Of a stretch of 64,000 nucleotides of DNA, positions 18,623 to 27,486 are shown piece after piece. Position numbers and translations under genes: made by a program. The DNA lies in contig CABZXU010000002.1 in NCBI GenBank assembly GCA_902529805.1, forward strand, positions 1 to 64,000, in the 5' to 3' direction. Within the stretch, counting starts at the first letter, position 1. Every line of letters begins with the position of its first letter. This DNA is from an uncultured Marinoscillum sp. (GTDB lineage Bacteria > Bacteroidota > Bacteroidia > Cytophagales > MED-G16). The notes below the pieces were generated by a model. The model had not been told where the DNA came from. It saw only the letters and a program-made list of their open reading frames with translations, and did no database searches.

Positions 18623-20404
18623 TTAATAATTATAATTCGTTTGCATATTTCTAATTAACATTAATATAGAAATCATAATTATTAAAAATAGAATTAGAGA
18701 AACAAAAAAGTTATTATATAAGATAAAGCCTATTAAAAATAGACTACAATAAATTATAACTATTCCTAAAAGCATTGAAATAAAATTTGGAATAAAAGAA
18801 CCTCTTTGCTTATTTATTTTAATATTATTTTTTTTTGCAAGTTTTAAAAATCCATTCCAACCAACACCTTTAGGTTTAACTAAATTGTAAAACTCAGAAA
18901 GCTTAATAATATTAGTAGGTTTTGTAAAATACGTTACTAATAACCATGAGATTGTTGTAATAAAAACTCCTGTAATAAGTTGTTCGTCAGTATTTAATTT
19001 AAAAGAAAATATTATTTCATGGAAAAATTCAAAATACAATGCTATCAAAAAAGAGACTATCATCCCTGATATTTCAGTATATGCATTAATTCTCCACCAA
19101 AACCATCTTAGAATAAAAATTAAACCTGTTCCAGCACCAATTTGTAATAATATTTTAAATGCTGATAATGCGGAATCCAAATATAAAGCAATCATAGAAG
19201 AAATAAACATCAATAAAATAGTAGAAATCTTTCCTACATTTACAATTTGATTTTCAGTAGCATCTCTATTTATGAATCTTTTATAAAAATCTAAGGATAA
19301 ATATGAAGATCCCCAATTTAAATGAGATGATAGAGTACTCATTAAAGCTGCAATTAGTGATGCAAGAATTAAACCTAAAAGTCCACTTGGAAGATTAGAA
19401 AGCATAGCAGGATATGCTAAATCATCTCCAATTACATTTAAATCTAAATGGGGGAAAGTTTTTGATATATCATCCAAATCAGGAAAAATTATTAATGAAG
19501 ATAAAGCAATTAAAATCCAAGGCCATGGTCTTAAAGCATAATGAAAAACATTAAATAATAAAGTGGCTTTTAAAGCATGGTTTTCATTTTTTGCAGATAA
19601 CATTCTTTGAGCTATATATCCACCACCACCAGGTTCTGCACCTGGATACCATACACTCCACCATTGAACTGCTATAGGTATTATGAAAAGAGAAAACAAT
19701 GACTTATAATCATCAATATCAGGAAAAAAATTTAATTTACCTTCTACATTAGAATGTGAAAATAATGAAGTTAAGCCACCAATTTCATCCATTGAAACTA
19801 TATAGATACATGCCCAAACTGATCCAATCATAGCAAGGATAAATTGAATAAAATCTGTAAAAATCACACTTCTTAAACCACCTAGAGTTGAATAAATAAC
19901 TGTAAAAAAAGAAGTAAATAAAACACATTCAACAGGTGACAAATCTAGTAATAACCCTCCTATTTTAATTCCAGCTAAACTAACAGATGCCATTATAATA
20001 ACATTAAAAAATAGACCTAGATAGATAGCTCGAAATGCTCTTAAAAAAGCAGCTTCTTTTCCACTGTATCTCTTTTCATAAAATTCTAAGTCCGTAAGAA
20101 CCTTAGACCTTCTCCATAGTTTTGAATAAAAAAAAACAGTCATCATTCCTGTTAAAGAAAATGCCCACCATTGCCAATTACCAGCAATTCCATCTCTTCT
20201 AACAATTTCGGTAACTAAATTTGGAGTATCAGCAGAAAAAGTAGTAGCAACCATAGAAACTCCTAATAACCACCAAGGAAGATTTCTTCCAGATAAAAAA
20301 TATTGTTTAGAGTCCTTAGAACTATTTTTTGATACTACTAAACCAAAAAAAAGAATTAAAAAAGTAAAAAAACAAACAATAATCCAGTCAAATGTTGATA
20401 ACAT
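18623..20404 (-). CDS. sodium:solute symporter (SSS family)
   Basis: 593 aa with a dozen or more membrane helices. STFDWIIVCFFTFLILFFGL, FFLSGRNLPWWLLGVSMVATTFSADTPN-type and YPGAEPGGGGYIAQRM blocks, plus GGLRSVIFTDFIQF and MSTLSSHLNWGSSYLSLDFYKR, are the sodium-binding and core LeuT-fold motifs of SSS transporters. It imports an organic solute using the sodium gradient, a common marine choice; the substrate is not determinable. It heads the minus-strand run containing the YwaF-like and pnt genes, and is divergent from the tandem small exported proteins across 95 bp. Confidence 0.9.
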   Translation of the reverse strand: MLSTFDWIIVCFFTFLILFFGLVVSKNSSKDSKQYFLSGRNLPWWLLGVSMVATTFSADTPNLVTEIVRRDGIAGNWQWWAFSLTGMMTVFFYSKLWRRSKVLTDLEFYEKRYSGKEAAFLRAFRAIYLGLFFNVIIMASVSLAGIKIGGLLLDLSPVECVLFTSFFTVIYSTLGGLRSVIFTDFIQFILAMIGSVWACIYIVSMDEIGGLTSLFSHSNVEGKLNFFPDIDDYKSLFSLFIIPIAVQWWSVWYPGAEPGGGGYIAQRMLSAKNENHALKATLLFNVFHYALRPWPWILIALSSLIIFPDLDDISKTFPHLDLNVIGDDLAYPAMLSNLPSGLLGLILASLIAALMSTLSSHLNWGSSYLSLDFYKRFINRDATENQIVNVGKISTILLMFISSMIALYLDSALSAFKILLQIGAGTGLIFILRWFWWRINAYTEISGMIVSFLIALYFEFFHEIIFSFKLNTDEQLITGVFITTISWLLVTYFTKPTNIIKLSEFYNLVKPKGVGWNGFLKLAKKNNIKINKQRGSFIPNFISMLLGIVIIYCSLFLIGFILYNNFFVSLILFLIIMISILMLIRNMQTNYNY

Positions 20405-20475
20405 AAGTTATTAAGGAAATGAATTTTTTTTAAAAATATTAAATAATAGCAAATAAATTATCAAATAAATTTTTA

Positions 20476-20483
20476 TAATTTTG
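20476..20483 (+). promoter_or_regulatory. candidate -7 promoter box (TAATTTTG)
   Basis: Exact TAnnTTTG match 16 nt before the ATG of the first tandem paralog. No -33 TTTG at normal distance; chance occurrence in AT-rich DNA is possible. Confidence 0.27.
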
Positions 20484-20499
20484 AATATTAAATTCAATA

Positions 20500-20982
20500 A
20501 TGAAAATTTTACATATAGTACTTATTTTTTTTCTATGGAATACCACCTACAGATGTAAAAAAGATGAACTTACAATTGATTGTAACGAGACAGCAAAAAA
20601 AATGATAGGTACGTGGACTGGAAGTCAATCTAATAATGCAAAAACTTTTAGTGATTCTTTTACATTAAAAGTTACTTCATCTGATGGATGTACTTTTTTT
20701 GGTGAAACCTCTTATTCACAATCAATTACAACATTCTCAGTAGTTGGATCAATAGATGAGTATGGTTGGATTAAGTTTTCCGAAAATTTTTATGTAGTTG
20801 ATGGTGGTGAATATTCAAATTGTATCGGATCTGGTTGGAGCAGTCCTTGCAGAACTGTAAGATGGAGACCTGGAGCTGTATTTGATGAAGTTAGATTTAA
20901 TGAAGAAACTATTTCTGGAGAATGGGGGATTTCATGCTGGAGATGTGAATTAGTGGGTGGGTTTACATTATTTAAAGAATAA
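20500..20982 (+). CDS. small exported protein, tandem paralog 1
   Basis: 160 aa, no family recognised. A hydrophobic leader (ILHIVLIFFLW) runs into NTTYRCKKDELTIDC, where the first Cys could be lipidated, although Arg at -1 is not a normal lipobox residue. The mature part is a small beta-rich domain with KMIGTWTG, FTLKVTSSDGC, IDEYGWIKFSE and paired cysteines, reminiscent of calycin-like extracytoplasmic domains (weak inference). The next gene is a clear paralog, so this is a tandem duplication. The C-terminus has an extra CWRC motif that the paralog lacks. Confidence 0.7.
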   Translation: MKILHIVLIFFLWNTTYRCKKDELTIDCNETAKKMIGTWTGSQSNNAKTFSDSFTLKVTSSDGCTFFGETSYSQSITTFSVVGSIDEYGWIKFSENFYVVDGGEYSNCIGSGWSSPCRTVRWRPGAVFDEVRFNEETISGEWGISCWRCELVGGFTLFKE

Positions 20983-21037
20983 ATTTTTTTCTATTTTTTT
21001 CTTAAAAAAAGATTAATTTCGCTTAACAGTATAATAA

Positions 21038-21511
21038 ATGAAATTAATAAACCTTTTACTTATTATTTTTCTATGGAATACAACATATCGTTGTAAAAAA
21101 GATGAACTTACTATAGATTGTGTAGATGCTTGTGAAAAAATGATTGGTACTTGGAAAGGGAATCAATACTCAAATTCTGGTAACTTTAGCGAACAATTTA
21201 CTTTAAAAGTAACTTCATCTGATGGATGTAATTTTAGTGGCGAAACTTCATATTCAAATTCCTCCTCAACTTTTTATATTTCTGGTAAGATTGATGAATA
21301 TGGATGGATTAAATTTTCTGAAACAAAATTTATTGAAAATGGAGGTGAATATGATGATTGTTTAGCTGCTAATACCTCTTGGTGGCGATGTAGAAGCATA
21401 AGATATAGAACTGGAGCAGAATTTGAAGAAGCAAGATTTAAAGAAGAATCTTTTTCTGGAAAATGGAATTTATCGGGTTTTTCAGGGGGATATGATTTAA
21501 AAAAAGAATAA
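21038..21511 (+). CDS. small exported protein, tandem paralog 2
   Basis: 157 aa, co-linear with the preceding protein over its whole length and identical in WNTTYRCKKDELTIDC, FTLKVTSSDGC and IDEYGWIKFSE. Differences concentrate in the middle and C-terminal thirds, where CWRC of paralog 1 is replaced by FSGGYDL. The gene begins 55 nt after paralog 1 and ends 3 nt before the nucleotidyltransferase start, so it is probably in one transcript with sugar-nucleotide genes. Function unknown; exported or lipid-anchored by its leader. Confidence 0.7.
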   Translation: MKLINLLLIIFLWNTTYRCKKDELTIDCVDACEKMIGTWKGNQYSNSGNFSEQFTLKVTSSDGCNFSGETSYSNSSSTFYISGKIDEYGWIKFSETKFIENGGEYDDCLAANTSWWRCRSIRYRTGAEFEEARFKEESFSGKWNLSGFSGGYDLKKE

Positions 21512-21514
21512 AAA

Positions 21515-22423
21515 ATGGAACCATCACTTTTAATTTTGGCTGGAGGACTAGGTAGTAGATATGGAGGATTAAAACAAGTTGATGGTTTTGGCCCAAACAA
21601 AGAAGCCATCCTTGATTATTCAATTTTTGATGCTATGAAGGCTGGATTTAAAAAATTTATCATATTAACGACTGAGGAACTTATTGAATATTTTGAAAAA
21701 AAATATATTCCAATTTTTAATAGGTTTAAAAATATACGATATGATATTGTACCTCAACCTATGAATTATGGATTAGGAAATAATAAGTTACCTTCAAACA
21801 GAATCAAACCCTGGGGAACAGGCCATGCAGTTATTTGTTGTGAAAGTGTTATTAATGAACCATTTGCAACAGTTAATGCAGATGATTTCTATGGACTTGG
21901 GGGATATGAGGAAATGTATAATACATTAATAAATATTGAAGAATCTGAATTTAATGCTTGTGTTATCTCATATTTAATAAAAAATACTCTTTCTAAAAAT
22001 GGAGAAGTTTCCAGAGGTGTTTGTAATGTTGAAAAAAATCTTCTAAAAGGAATAAAAGAAACTCATGAAATAAAACTAAATACAAAAGAAAATAAAATTT
22101 ATGGATTACAAAATGAAACTAATAAAATACAAATTGACCAAAATCAGCAAGTATCGATGAATTTATTTGGTTTTAGAAAATCATTTGTAAATCATTTAAC
22201 AAAAGAATTTAAAATATTTTTAAATTCAAATATTAATCATTTAACAAAAGAATTTTTACTTCCTGAAATTCTAAATTCGTTAATAATTGATAATAAAAAA
22301 ATTTATGTACAAAAAGTTAATGAAGAATGGTTTGGAATTACTTTTAAAGAAGATAAACCTGATGTTATTAAAAACATAAATAGACTTATAACAGAAAAAA
22401 AATATCCTGTTTCTTTATGGTAA
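21515..22423 (+). CDS. sugar-phosphate nucleotidyltransferase family protein
   Basis: 302 aa. LLILAGGLGSRYGGLKQ is the nucleotide-binding G-x-G-x-R...K signature of sugar nucleotidyltransferases; ATVNADDFYG provides the metal-binding Asp. The C-terminal part has GFRKSF and KEFLLPEIL blocks seen in a Bacteroidota clade usually annotated only as nucleotidyltransferase. It probably activates a sugar phosphate with UTP, CTP or another NTP for envelope glycan synthesis; galE follows 16 nt downstream. Within it a 21-bp exact direct repeat encodes NHLTKEF twice (see findings). Specific sugar unknown. Confidence 0.85.
   Translation: MEPSLLILAGGLGSRYGGLKQVDGFGPNKEAILDYSIFDAMKAGFKKFIILTTEELIEYFEKKYIPIFNRFKNIRYDIVPQPMNYGLGNNKLPSNRIKPWGTGHAVICCESVINEPFATVNADDFYGLGGYEEMYNTLINIEESEFNACVISYLIKNTLSKNGEVSRGVCNVEKNLLKGIKETHEIKLNTKENKIYGLQNETNKIQIDQNQQVSMNLFGFRKSFVNHLTKEFKIFLNSNINHLTKEFLLPEILNSLIIDNKKIYVQKVNEEWFGITFKEDKPDVIKNINRLITEKKYPVSLW
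22190..22255 (+). repeat. 45-bp-period internal direct repeat in the nucleotidyltransferase gene
   Basis: Two exact 21-bp copies (22190-22210 and 22235-22255) spaced by a 45-bp period, exactly 15 codons. Each encodes NHLTKEF, followed by similar LNS-containing tails, so an in-frame duplication or local gene conversion is likely. Confidence 0.8.
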
Positions 22424-22439
22424 ATTAATAATTTTTGAT

Positions 22440-23468
22440 TTGAAAAAAATTCTTGTAACAGGTGGCCTAGGATATATTGGATCACATACATGTGTTGATT
22501 TATTAGAAAAAAATTATGAAATAATTATTGTTGACAATCTATGTAATTCTGAATTAGATACATTAAATTCTATCTATTCAATAACAAAAAAAAAACCTAA
22601 ATTTTTCAACTGTGATATTACAAATTATGAGGAATTATTTCATTTATTTAAAACAAATAATATAGACTGTATAATTCATTTCGCTGCATTAAAATCTGTA
22701 TCCGATTCAGTTCAAAATCCTAAAAAGTATTTTTTTAATAATGTTGAAGGAATAAAAATCTTATTAAGATGTTGTAAAAAGTTTAAAGTAAATAAATTCA
22801 TTTTTTCCTCTTCATGTACAGTATATGGATTTCCAAAAGTTTTACCTGTAAATGAATCTATGCCTTTTGGAGAAGCAAGTTCTCCGTATGGAGAAACTAA
22901 AATAAGGTCAGAAGAAATTTTATTAAAATTTTGCAAAGAAAATAAATCATTTAAAAATATTTCACTTAGATATTTCAACCCAATAGGGGCACATAATAGT
23001 AATTTAATTGGAGAAAGCCATAAAGGAACTCCAAGTAATTTAGTTCCAATTATTACAAAAAGTTGTTTTAATAAAAATATTAAATTGAAAGTCTTTGGTA
23101 ATGATTATAATACAAAAGATGGAACTGCAATAAGAGATTATATTCATATTGAAGATCTATCAAAAGCTCACATAAAAGCATATGAATATATTAAAGATTC
23201 AATAAATAATTATGAGTTTTTTAATGTTGGAACTGGAATAGGATACTCAGTAATCGAAGTTATTAATACATTTGAAGAAATTTCTGGGAAAAAATTAAAC
23301 TATATTTTTGCAAAAAGAAGGAAAGGAGATATTGAAAAAATATATGCAGATATAAAAAAAGTAAATAAAAAAATGAAATGGAAAGCTAAATTTGATTTAA
23401 AAAAGATGTTAGAATCTGCTTGGTCATGGGAACTCAAAAGAAATAGCAATAAAAAAACTTTGAAATAA
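22440..23468 (+). CDS. galE: UDP-glucose 4-epimerase
   Basis: 342 aa short-chain dehydrogenase-type epimerase. The TTG start (22440) is required because the Rossmann motif TGGLGYIGSH begins at residue 7. SSSCTVYG and SPYGETK give the catalytic Ser and the Tyr-x-x-x-Lys pair; RDYIHIEDL and YFNPIGAH are GalE-specific blocks. It interconverts UDP-glucose and UDP-galactose (or the N-acetyl forms) using bound NAD+, feeding surface glycan synthesis or galactose catabolism. Follows the nucleotidyltransferase on the same strand by 16 nt. Confidence 0.93.
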   Translation: MKKILVTGGLGYIGSHTCVDLLEKNYEIIIVDNLCNSELDTLNSIYSITKKKPKFFNCDITNYEELFHLFKTNNIDCIIHFAALKSVSDSVQNPKKYFFNNVEGIKILLRCCKKFKVNKFIFSSSCTVYGFPKVLPVNESMPFGEASSPYGETKIRSEEILLKFCKENKSFKNISLRYFNPIGAHNSNLIGESHKGTPSNLVPIITKSCFNKNIKLKVFGNDYNTKDGTAIRDYIHIEDLSKAHIKAYEYIKDSINNYEFFNVGTGIGYSVIEVINTFEEISGKKLNYIFAKRRKGDIEKIYADIKKVNKKMKWKAKFDLKKMLESAWSWELKRNSNKKTLK

Positions 23469-23512
23469 CTAAATTAATCCCAATATTTAATTTTAATTTA
23501 AAATCAAAAAAA

Positions 23513-24115
23513 ATGAAAAAACTATCAATATTATTTATTATAATTTTCTTTTATTCAAGCGTTTATTCTCAAATGCAAACCAACTTTTTAGAACCAGTTG
23601 CAAGTCCACAAGCATCGGCATCTCAAAATGTAGGAATGACAAAAATAGAAATTTACTATTCATCACCTGGAGTTAAAGGAAGAACAATTTTTGGTGATTT
23701 AGTTCCATATGACAAATTATGGAGAGCGGGAGCAAATGGTCCTACATCAATCGTATTTAGTACCTCAGTAAAAATTGAAGGAGAAGTTTTAAGAGCAGGT
23801 AAATATTCTATTGCAATGACTCCAAGTGAAAAAGGAAATTGGAAAATTGATTTTAATAAGGAAGTTAAATACCCTTATGCATATATGAAAGACGGGAAAA
23901 TGGATATGGAAAGTTATAATAATGATTTAGCATTAAGTATTGATGTTAAGCCTACTTTGTGGGATAATAATATTGAAAGATTATTTTATAGAATTGATGC
24001 AAATGATAATAAAGTTGCTAATGTTATAATGCTATGGTCTAATGTTATTGTTGGCTTTCAAGTTGATACAATGACTGAAGAACATTTAGAAAGATTTAAT
24101 AAAAGATTAAAATAG
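23513..24115 (+). CDS. DUF2911 domain exported protein
   Basis: 200 aa with a signal peptide ending near SSVYSQ. SPQASASQNVGMTKIEIYYSSP, GVKGRTIFGDLVPYDKLWRAGAN and LRAGKYSIAMTPS are hallmark DUF2911 blocks. The family is common in Bacteroidota as a single periplasmic beta-domain and has no established function. It follows galE by 44 nt and converges with the dienelactone hydrolase gene, with 9 nt between stops. Family call is firm, function open. Confidence 0.88.
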   Translation: MKKLSILFIIIFFYSSVYSQMQTNFLEPVASPQASASQNVGMTKIEIYYSSPGVKGRTIFGDLVPYDKLWRAGANGPTSIVFSTSVKIEGEVLRAGKYSIAMTPSEKGNWKIDFNKEVKYPYAYMKDGKMDMESYNNDLALSIDVKPTLWDNNIERLFYRIDANDNKVANVIMLWSNVIVGFQVDTMTEEHLERFNKRLK

Positions 24116-24124
24116 ATATTTTAT

Positions 24125-24922
24125 TTAATTAAAAATTTGGTTGAAAAAAGCTTGCATTTTTTTCCATGATTCTATGTCTGCCTCTTTGTTGTATGCTAAT
24201 CCTATTTGAAACTTTTCTCCATTAATTGTTGCTTCTGGATTAGTAAATCCGTGTGTGCTATTAGGGTAATTAATAAATTCATAATTAGCTTTTATAGAAT
24301 CCATTTCTTGCTTAAATCTTAAAATTGCATCCCCTCCCACCATTCTATCATCTGCACCGTTACAAACCAAAATTTTTGTTGATGTTGGTCCAGTATAATC
24401 AACTGCCTTACTCAATGAACCATGAAAACTTACAACCCCTTTAATATCAATATTTAATCTAGCCATATTTAAAACTACAGCACCACCAAAACAATACCCT
24501 ATAGCTCCAATTTTGTTTTTATCAACAAAATTTAATTCTTTAACGACTTCCATCGCTTTAATAAACCTTTCCTTACTCAAATCAAAATTTTTCATAACCG
24601 AAGAACTAAATGTCCCAGCATCTTTAGGATGATCTGCAACTCTCCCCTCACCATACATATCAATTGCAAATGTAACGTATCCAAGTTCAGCAAGCATTTC
24701 AGCTCTTTTTCTAGGATAATCATTTTGACCCCACCACTCATGGACAACAAGAATAGCTGGTCTTTTCTCTTTGATTAACTCATCATAAACTAGATAACCA
24801 TTCATTTGTAATGAATCCAGTTGATATTTAATCTCTTTTTTAACTATTGATTTATTATCTTGTTGGCTACAAGAAAATAATAATAAAAGGAATGCGTAAA
24901 TTGATCTCATATTAATTCCCAT
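24125..24922 (-). CDS. dienelactone hydrolase family lipoprotein
   Basis: 265 aa from the first ATG; an ATG four codons in (MRSIY) gives an equally good lipoprotein leader ending in LLLFSC. Alpha/beta-hydrolase features: VHEWWGQNDY near the oxyanion strand, GYCFGG with a Cys nucleophile as in dienelactone hydrolase, Asp in GADDRMV and His in STHGF. The family opens lactones or cleaves esters; an envelope-anchored copy probably acts on external substrates (inference). Divergent from the SMUG2 glycosylase gene with 28 bp between start codons. Confidence 0.87.
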   Translation of the reverse strand: MGINMRSIYAFLLLLFSCSQQDNKSIVKKEIKYQLDSLQMNGYLVYDELIKEKRPAILVVHEWWGQNDYPRKRAEMLAELGYVTFAIDMYGEGRVADHPKDAGTFSSSVMKNFDLSKERFIKAMEVVKELNFVDKNKIGAIGYCFGGAVVLNMARLNIDIKGVVSFHGSLSKAVDYTGPTSTKILVCNGADDRMVGGDAILRFKQEMDSIKANYEFINYPNSTHGFTNPEATINGEKFQIGLAYNKEADIESWKKMQAFFNQIFN

Positions 24923-24950
24923 TTGAACAAAAGTATTGATTATTTATAAA

Positions 24951-25628
24951 ATGAACAATTCAAAAAAAATTTTAAAATTTTTAAAAAATATAAAACCTCC
25001 AAAAGTTCACGATAATATTTTTGTTATGAATCCTTACGAAAATGAAACTGTTTGGAAGCTTGTTAAAAAATTCTATTCATCCTACTATAGCGACAATAAT
25101 AAAAGAATAATAATTTTTGGCATTAACCCAGGAAGACTTGGAGGTGGGTTAACTGGAATACCATTTACTGATGGTTATAATTTAGAAAAATACTGCTTAA
25201 TAAATAATTCATTTAATAAAAAAAAAGAAATTAGTTCAAAGTTTATTTATGAAATGATTTTAACTAATGGAGGTACAAAAAAATTTTACAACAAATTTTT
25301 TATTAGTAGTGTTTGTCCTTTTGGGTTTACAAAAGATGATAAAAATTTTAACTATTACGATAGTAAAATAATTTTAAAAAATTGGGGAAAAAAAATAATA
25401 GAATGGATTGAATATCAATGTGAAAATTTTGGAAAAAGAGAATTTTGTGTAATAATAGGAAAAGGAAAAAACCAAAAATTTTTTGAAAAGATCAACAAAG
25501 AATATAAATTCTTTAATAAAATTGTTTCTCTGCCTCATCCCAGATGGATTTTGCAGTATAGATTAAAACAAAAAACAAAATATATAAAAGAATATATAAA
25601 TAAATTAAATTTTAAAACTAATGACTAA
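24951..25628 (+). CDS. SMUG2-type uracil-DNA glycosylase family protein
   Basis: 225 aa from the ATG at 24951; the track adds five codons from a TTG. IIIFGINPGRLGGGLTGIPFTD is the active-site loop of SMUG-like uracil-DNA glycosylases in Bacteroidota, SSVCPFGFTKD is a family block, and LPHPRWILQYR is the DNA-intercalating HPxR-type loop. Such enzymes excise uracil or oxidised uracil from DNA to start base-excision repair in the cytoplasm. The 3' end overlaps the start of the glycosylasparaginase gene by 8 nt. Family assignment is good; substrate range is inferred. Confidence 0.85.
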   Translation: MNNSKKILKFLKNIKPPKVHDNIFVMNPYENETVWKLVKKFYSSYYSDNNKRIIIFGINPGRLGGGLTGIPFTDGYNLEKYCLINNSFNKKKEISSKFIYEMILTNGGTKKFYNKFFISSVCPFGFTKDDKNFNYYDSKIILKNWGKKIIEWIEYQCENFGKREFCVIIGKGKNQKFFEKINKEYKFFNKIVSLPHPRWILQYRLKQKTKYIKEYINKLNFKTND

Positions 25629-26640
25629 TAGAAGAACATTTTTAAAAAAATTATCAGCAATTGGAGCTACTGCTCCTTTAGTTACAAACCTAAAAGGAAA
25701 ATCATCTAAGAAAGAAGGTCCTATTATACTTTGCAGTAGAGGTGAAGATTGGGGAGAAAAAGTTTTAAAGCCAGGATGGGAAATATTATCAAATAATGGA
25801 AAGTTATTAGATGCTGTTGAAAAAGCTGCTAATGTAACCGAGATAGATCCTGAAGACACATCGGTTGGATTTGGAGGTCTTCCAAATGAACATGGTATAG
25901 TACAATTGGATGCTTCAATAATGTACGGACCAACTCATAATTGTGGATCTGTTGCTTGTTTAGAAGGAATAAAAACTCCTTCGTCAGTTGCTAGACTTGT
26001 AATGGAAAGAACTGATCATATTCATATTGTAGGAAAAGGAGCACAAAATTTTGCTATTGCTCATGGTTTTGAAGTAGAAAATTTATTAACAGATAAAGCA
26101 AGAAAAATTTGGCTTAGATGGAAAGAAAATGTTTCTGATAAAGATGATTGGTTTCCTCCAATAGATGGTAATTATGATATTGAAAGATCTACTGGAACAA
26201 TAAATGTTTTAGCAATGGATTCAAATAATGATGTAGCAGGAATAACGACTACAAGCGGTCTTGCTTATAAAATACCTGGAAGGATTGGTGATTCACCAAT
26301 AATTGGAGCTGGATTATATGTTGATAACGAAGTAGGTGCAGCCGGTGCTACTGGAAGAGGAGAAGAAATTTTAAGAACTTGTGGTTCATTCTTTGTAGTT
26401 GAACAAATGAGAAATGGAAAGACTCCTCAAGAAGCATGTGAAGCATTATGTAAAAAAATTGTTGATATAAATGGAGGAATAAAAAATATTGATTTTAATG
26501 ATAAAATTGTTGCTTTAGGAAAAGATGGCTCTGTTGGATGTGCATCAATCAAAGAAAAGAAAGGGAATGAACCAAAACTTGCATATTGGTCAAAAGATGG
26601 ATTTAAGGTTTATAAAGGATCCTATTTGATTGAAGAATAA
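25621..26640 (+). CDS. glycosylasparaginase (N4-(beta-N-acetylglucosaminyl)-L-asparaginase)
   Basis: 339 aa. An RRTFLKK motif and hydrophobic stretch at the N-terminus indicate Tat export. The Ntn-hydrolase core is complete: HNCGSVACLEG, STGTINVLAMD with the nucleophilic Thr in TGTI that is freed by autocleavage, and GRIGDSPIIGAG binding substrate. It removes GlcNAc from asparagine-linked glycans as Asn degradation continues to Asp, so here it could process imported glycopeptides in the periplasm. Matches flavobacterial glycosylasparaginase in length. ATG overlaps the upstream gene end, so translational coupling is likely. Confidence 0.92.
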   Translation: MTNRRTFLKKLSAIGATAPLVTNLKGKSSKKEGPIILCSRGEDWGEKVLKPGWEILSNNGKLLDAVEKAANVTEIDPEDTSVGFGGLPNEHGIVQLDASIMYGPTHNCGSVACLEGIKTPSSVARLVMERTDHIHIVGKGAQNFAIAHGFEVENLLTDKARKIWLRWKENVSDKDDWFPPIDGNYDIERSTGTINVLAMDSNNDVAGITTTSGLAYKIPGRIGDSPIIGAGLYVDNEVGAAGATGRGEEILRTCGSFFVVEQMRNGKTPQEACEALCKKIVDINGGIKNIDFNDKIVALGKDGSVGCASIKEKKGNEPKLAYWSKDGFKVYKGSYLIEE

Positions 26641-27474
26641 TTAATAAATTATATATGTGAATTTTATAAAAAATTCATTTTCAGTATCTCCTTTTCTAAT
26701 TTTATAACTAAAATCTAACCTAGACCTAGATAAAATTACAAATTGTAGCCCAGGAGCTAAAGTAGATGAAAATCTATTATATCTTACCGGAAAAGTTTTG
26801 TTCATTATGGTGTTAGTCAAATATTCTAAGTATAAATTAAAATTTGTTTGTTTATAAGATTTATATTTTCTTGGAAGAAGCAAATATCCTGCTGATAAAG
26901 AATTTTTAAAGGTACTTAGACTAATTAAATTATTAGAGTCGTTATTAATATCATTTGCTCTAGTATAAGCAGAAGTTATTGAGATAGCTAGTTTTTTTAT
27001 AAGTTGAGTACCTATTAAACCAAGCTCAAAACCCTTATTTTGTAAATCTAAATCAATATTACCTTTCATGAAATTATCTTTATGAAAAGAATATTTTAAA
27101 AATGAAGATAATCTTGTGTGATTTTTTTGTTTATCAGTGGTATAAATTCTTTGTTTAGAATAAAATTTAAATCCATTGAATACAAAATTAGGGACTAAAT
27201 CTTGTTCATAAGGTCTATTAGCAAATTGAAAGCTCGTGCTTATCATTATTTTTTTTGATAAACCATATGCTAAAGACGGAGTCATTAGAAAAGCATTAGC
27301 AACATCTCCTAAGGCATTTGATTCATCAATAATAATATTAGAATAAGAAAGCCTAACAACTTTTGTTCCTTTAGGTATTAAACTAGCAGGTTCTGAATTA
27401 ATATATAATTCCTGAGAATAAGAATCATTAAATATTATAACTAGAATTAGAAAAAAAAGAAAAATTTTTTTCAT
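26641..27474 (-). CDS. putative outer-membrane beta-barrel protein, partner of HMA protein
   Basis: 277 aa, family not named. A signal peptide (NDSYSQ) is followed by alternating amphipathic strands such as TKVVRLSYSNIII, KIMISTSFQFANR, LAISITSAYTRA and a C-terminal ENEFFIKFTYIIY strand ending in an aromatic residue, typical of outer-membrane barrels. It lies 12 nt downstream of the secreted HMA protein on the same strand, so the pair is an operon. A role in moving or sensing metal at the outer membrane is suggested by context only. Stop codon abuts that of the convergent glycosylasparaginase gene. Confidence 0.7.
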   Translation of the reverse strand: MKKIFLFFLILVIIFNDSYSQELYINSEPASLIPKGTKVVRLSYSNIIIDESNALGDVANAFLMTPSLAYGLSKKIMISTSFQFANRPYEQDLVPNFVFNGFKFYSKQRIYTTDKQKNHTRLSSFLKYSFHKDNFMKGNIDLDLQNKGFELGLIGTQLIKKLAISITSAYTRANDINNDSNNLISLSTFKNSLSAGYLLLPRKYKSYKQTNFNLYLEYLTNTIMNKTFPVRYNRFSSTLAPGLQFVILSRSRLDFSYKIRKGDTENEFFIKFTYIIY

Positions 27475-27486
27475 CTAAAAATATAA

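Noticed and set aside
24108-24124. AT-only hairpin between DUF2911 and dienelactone hydrolase genes as terminator
   Set aside because: Stem has no G or C pairs and would be too weak; not reported as a terminator.
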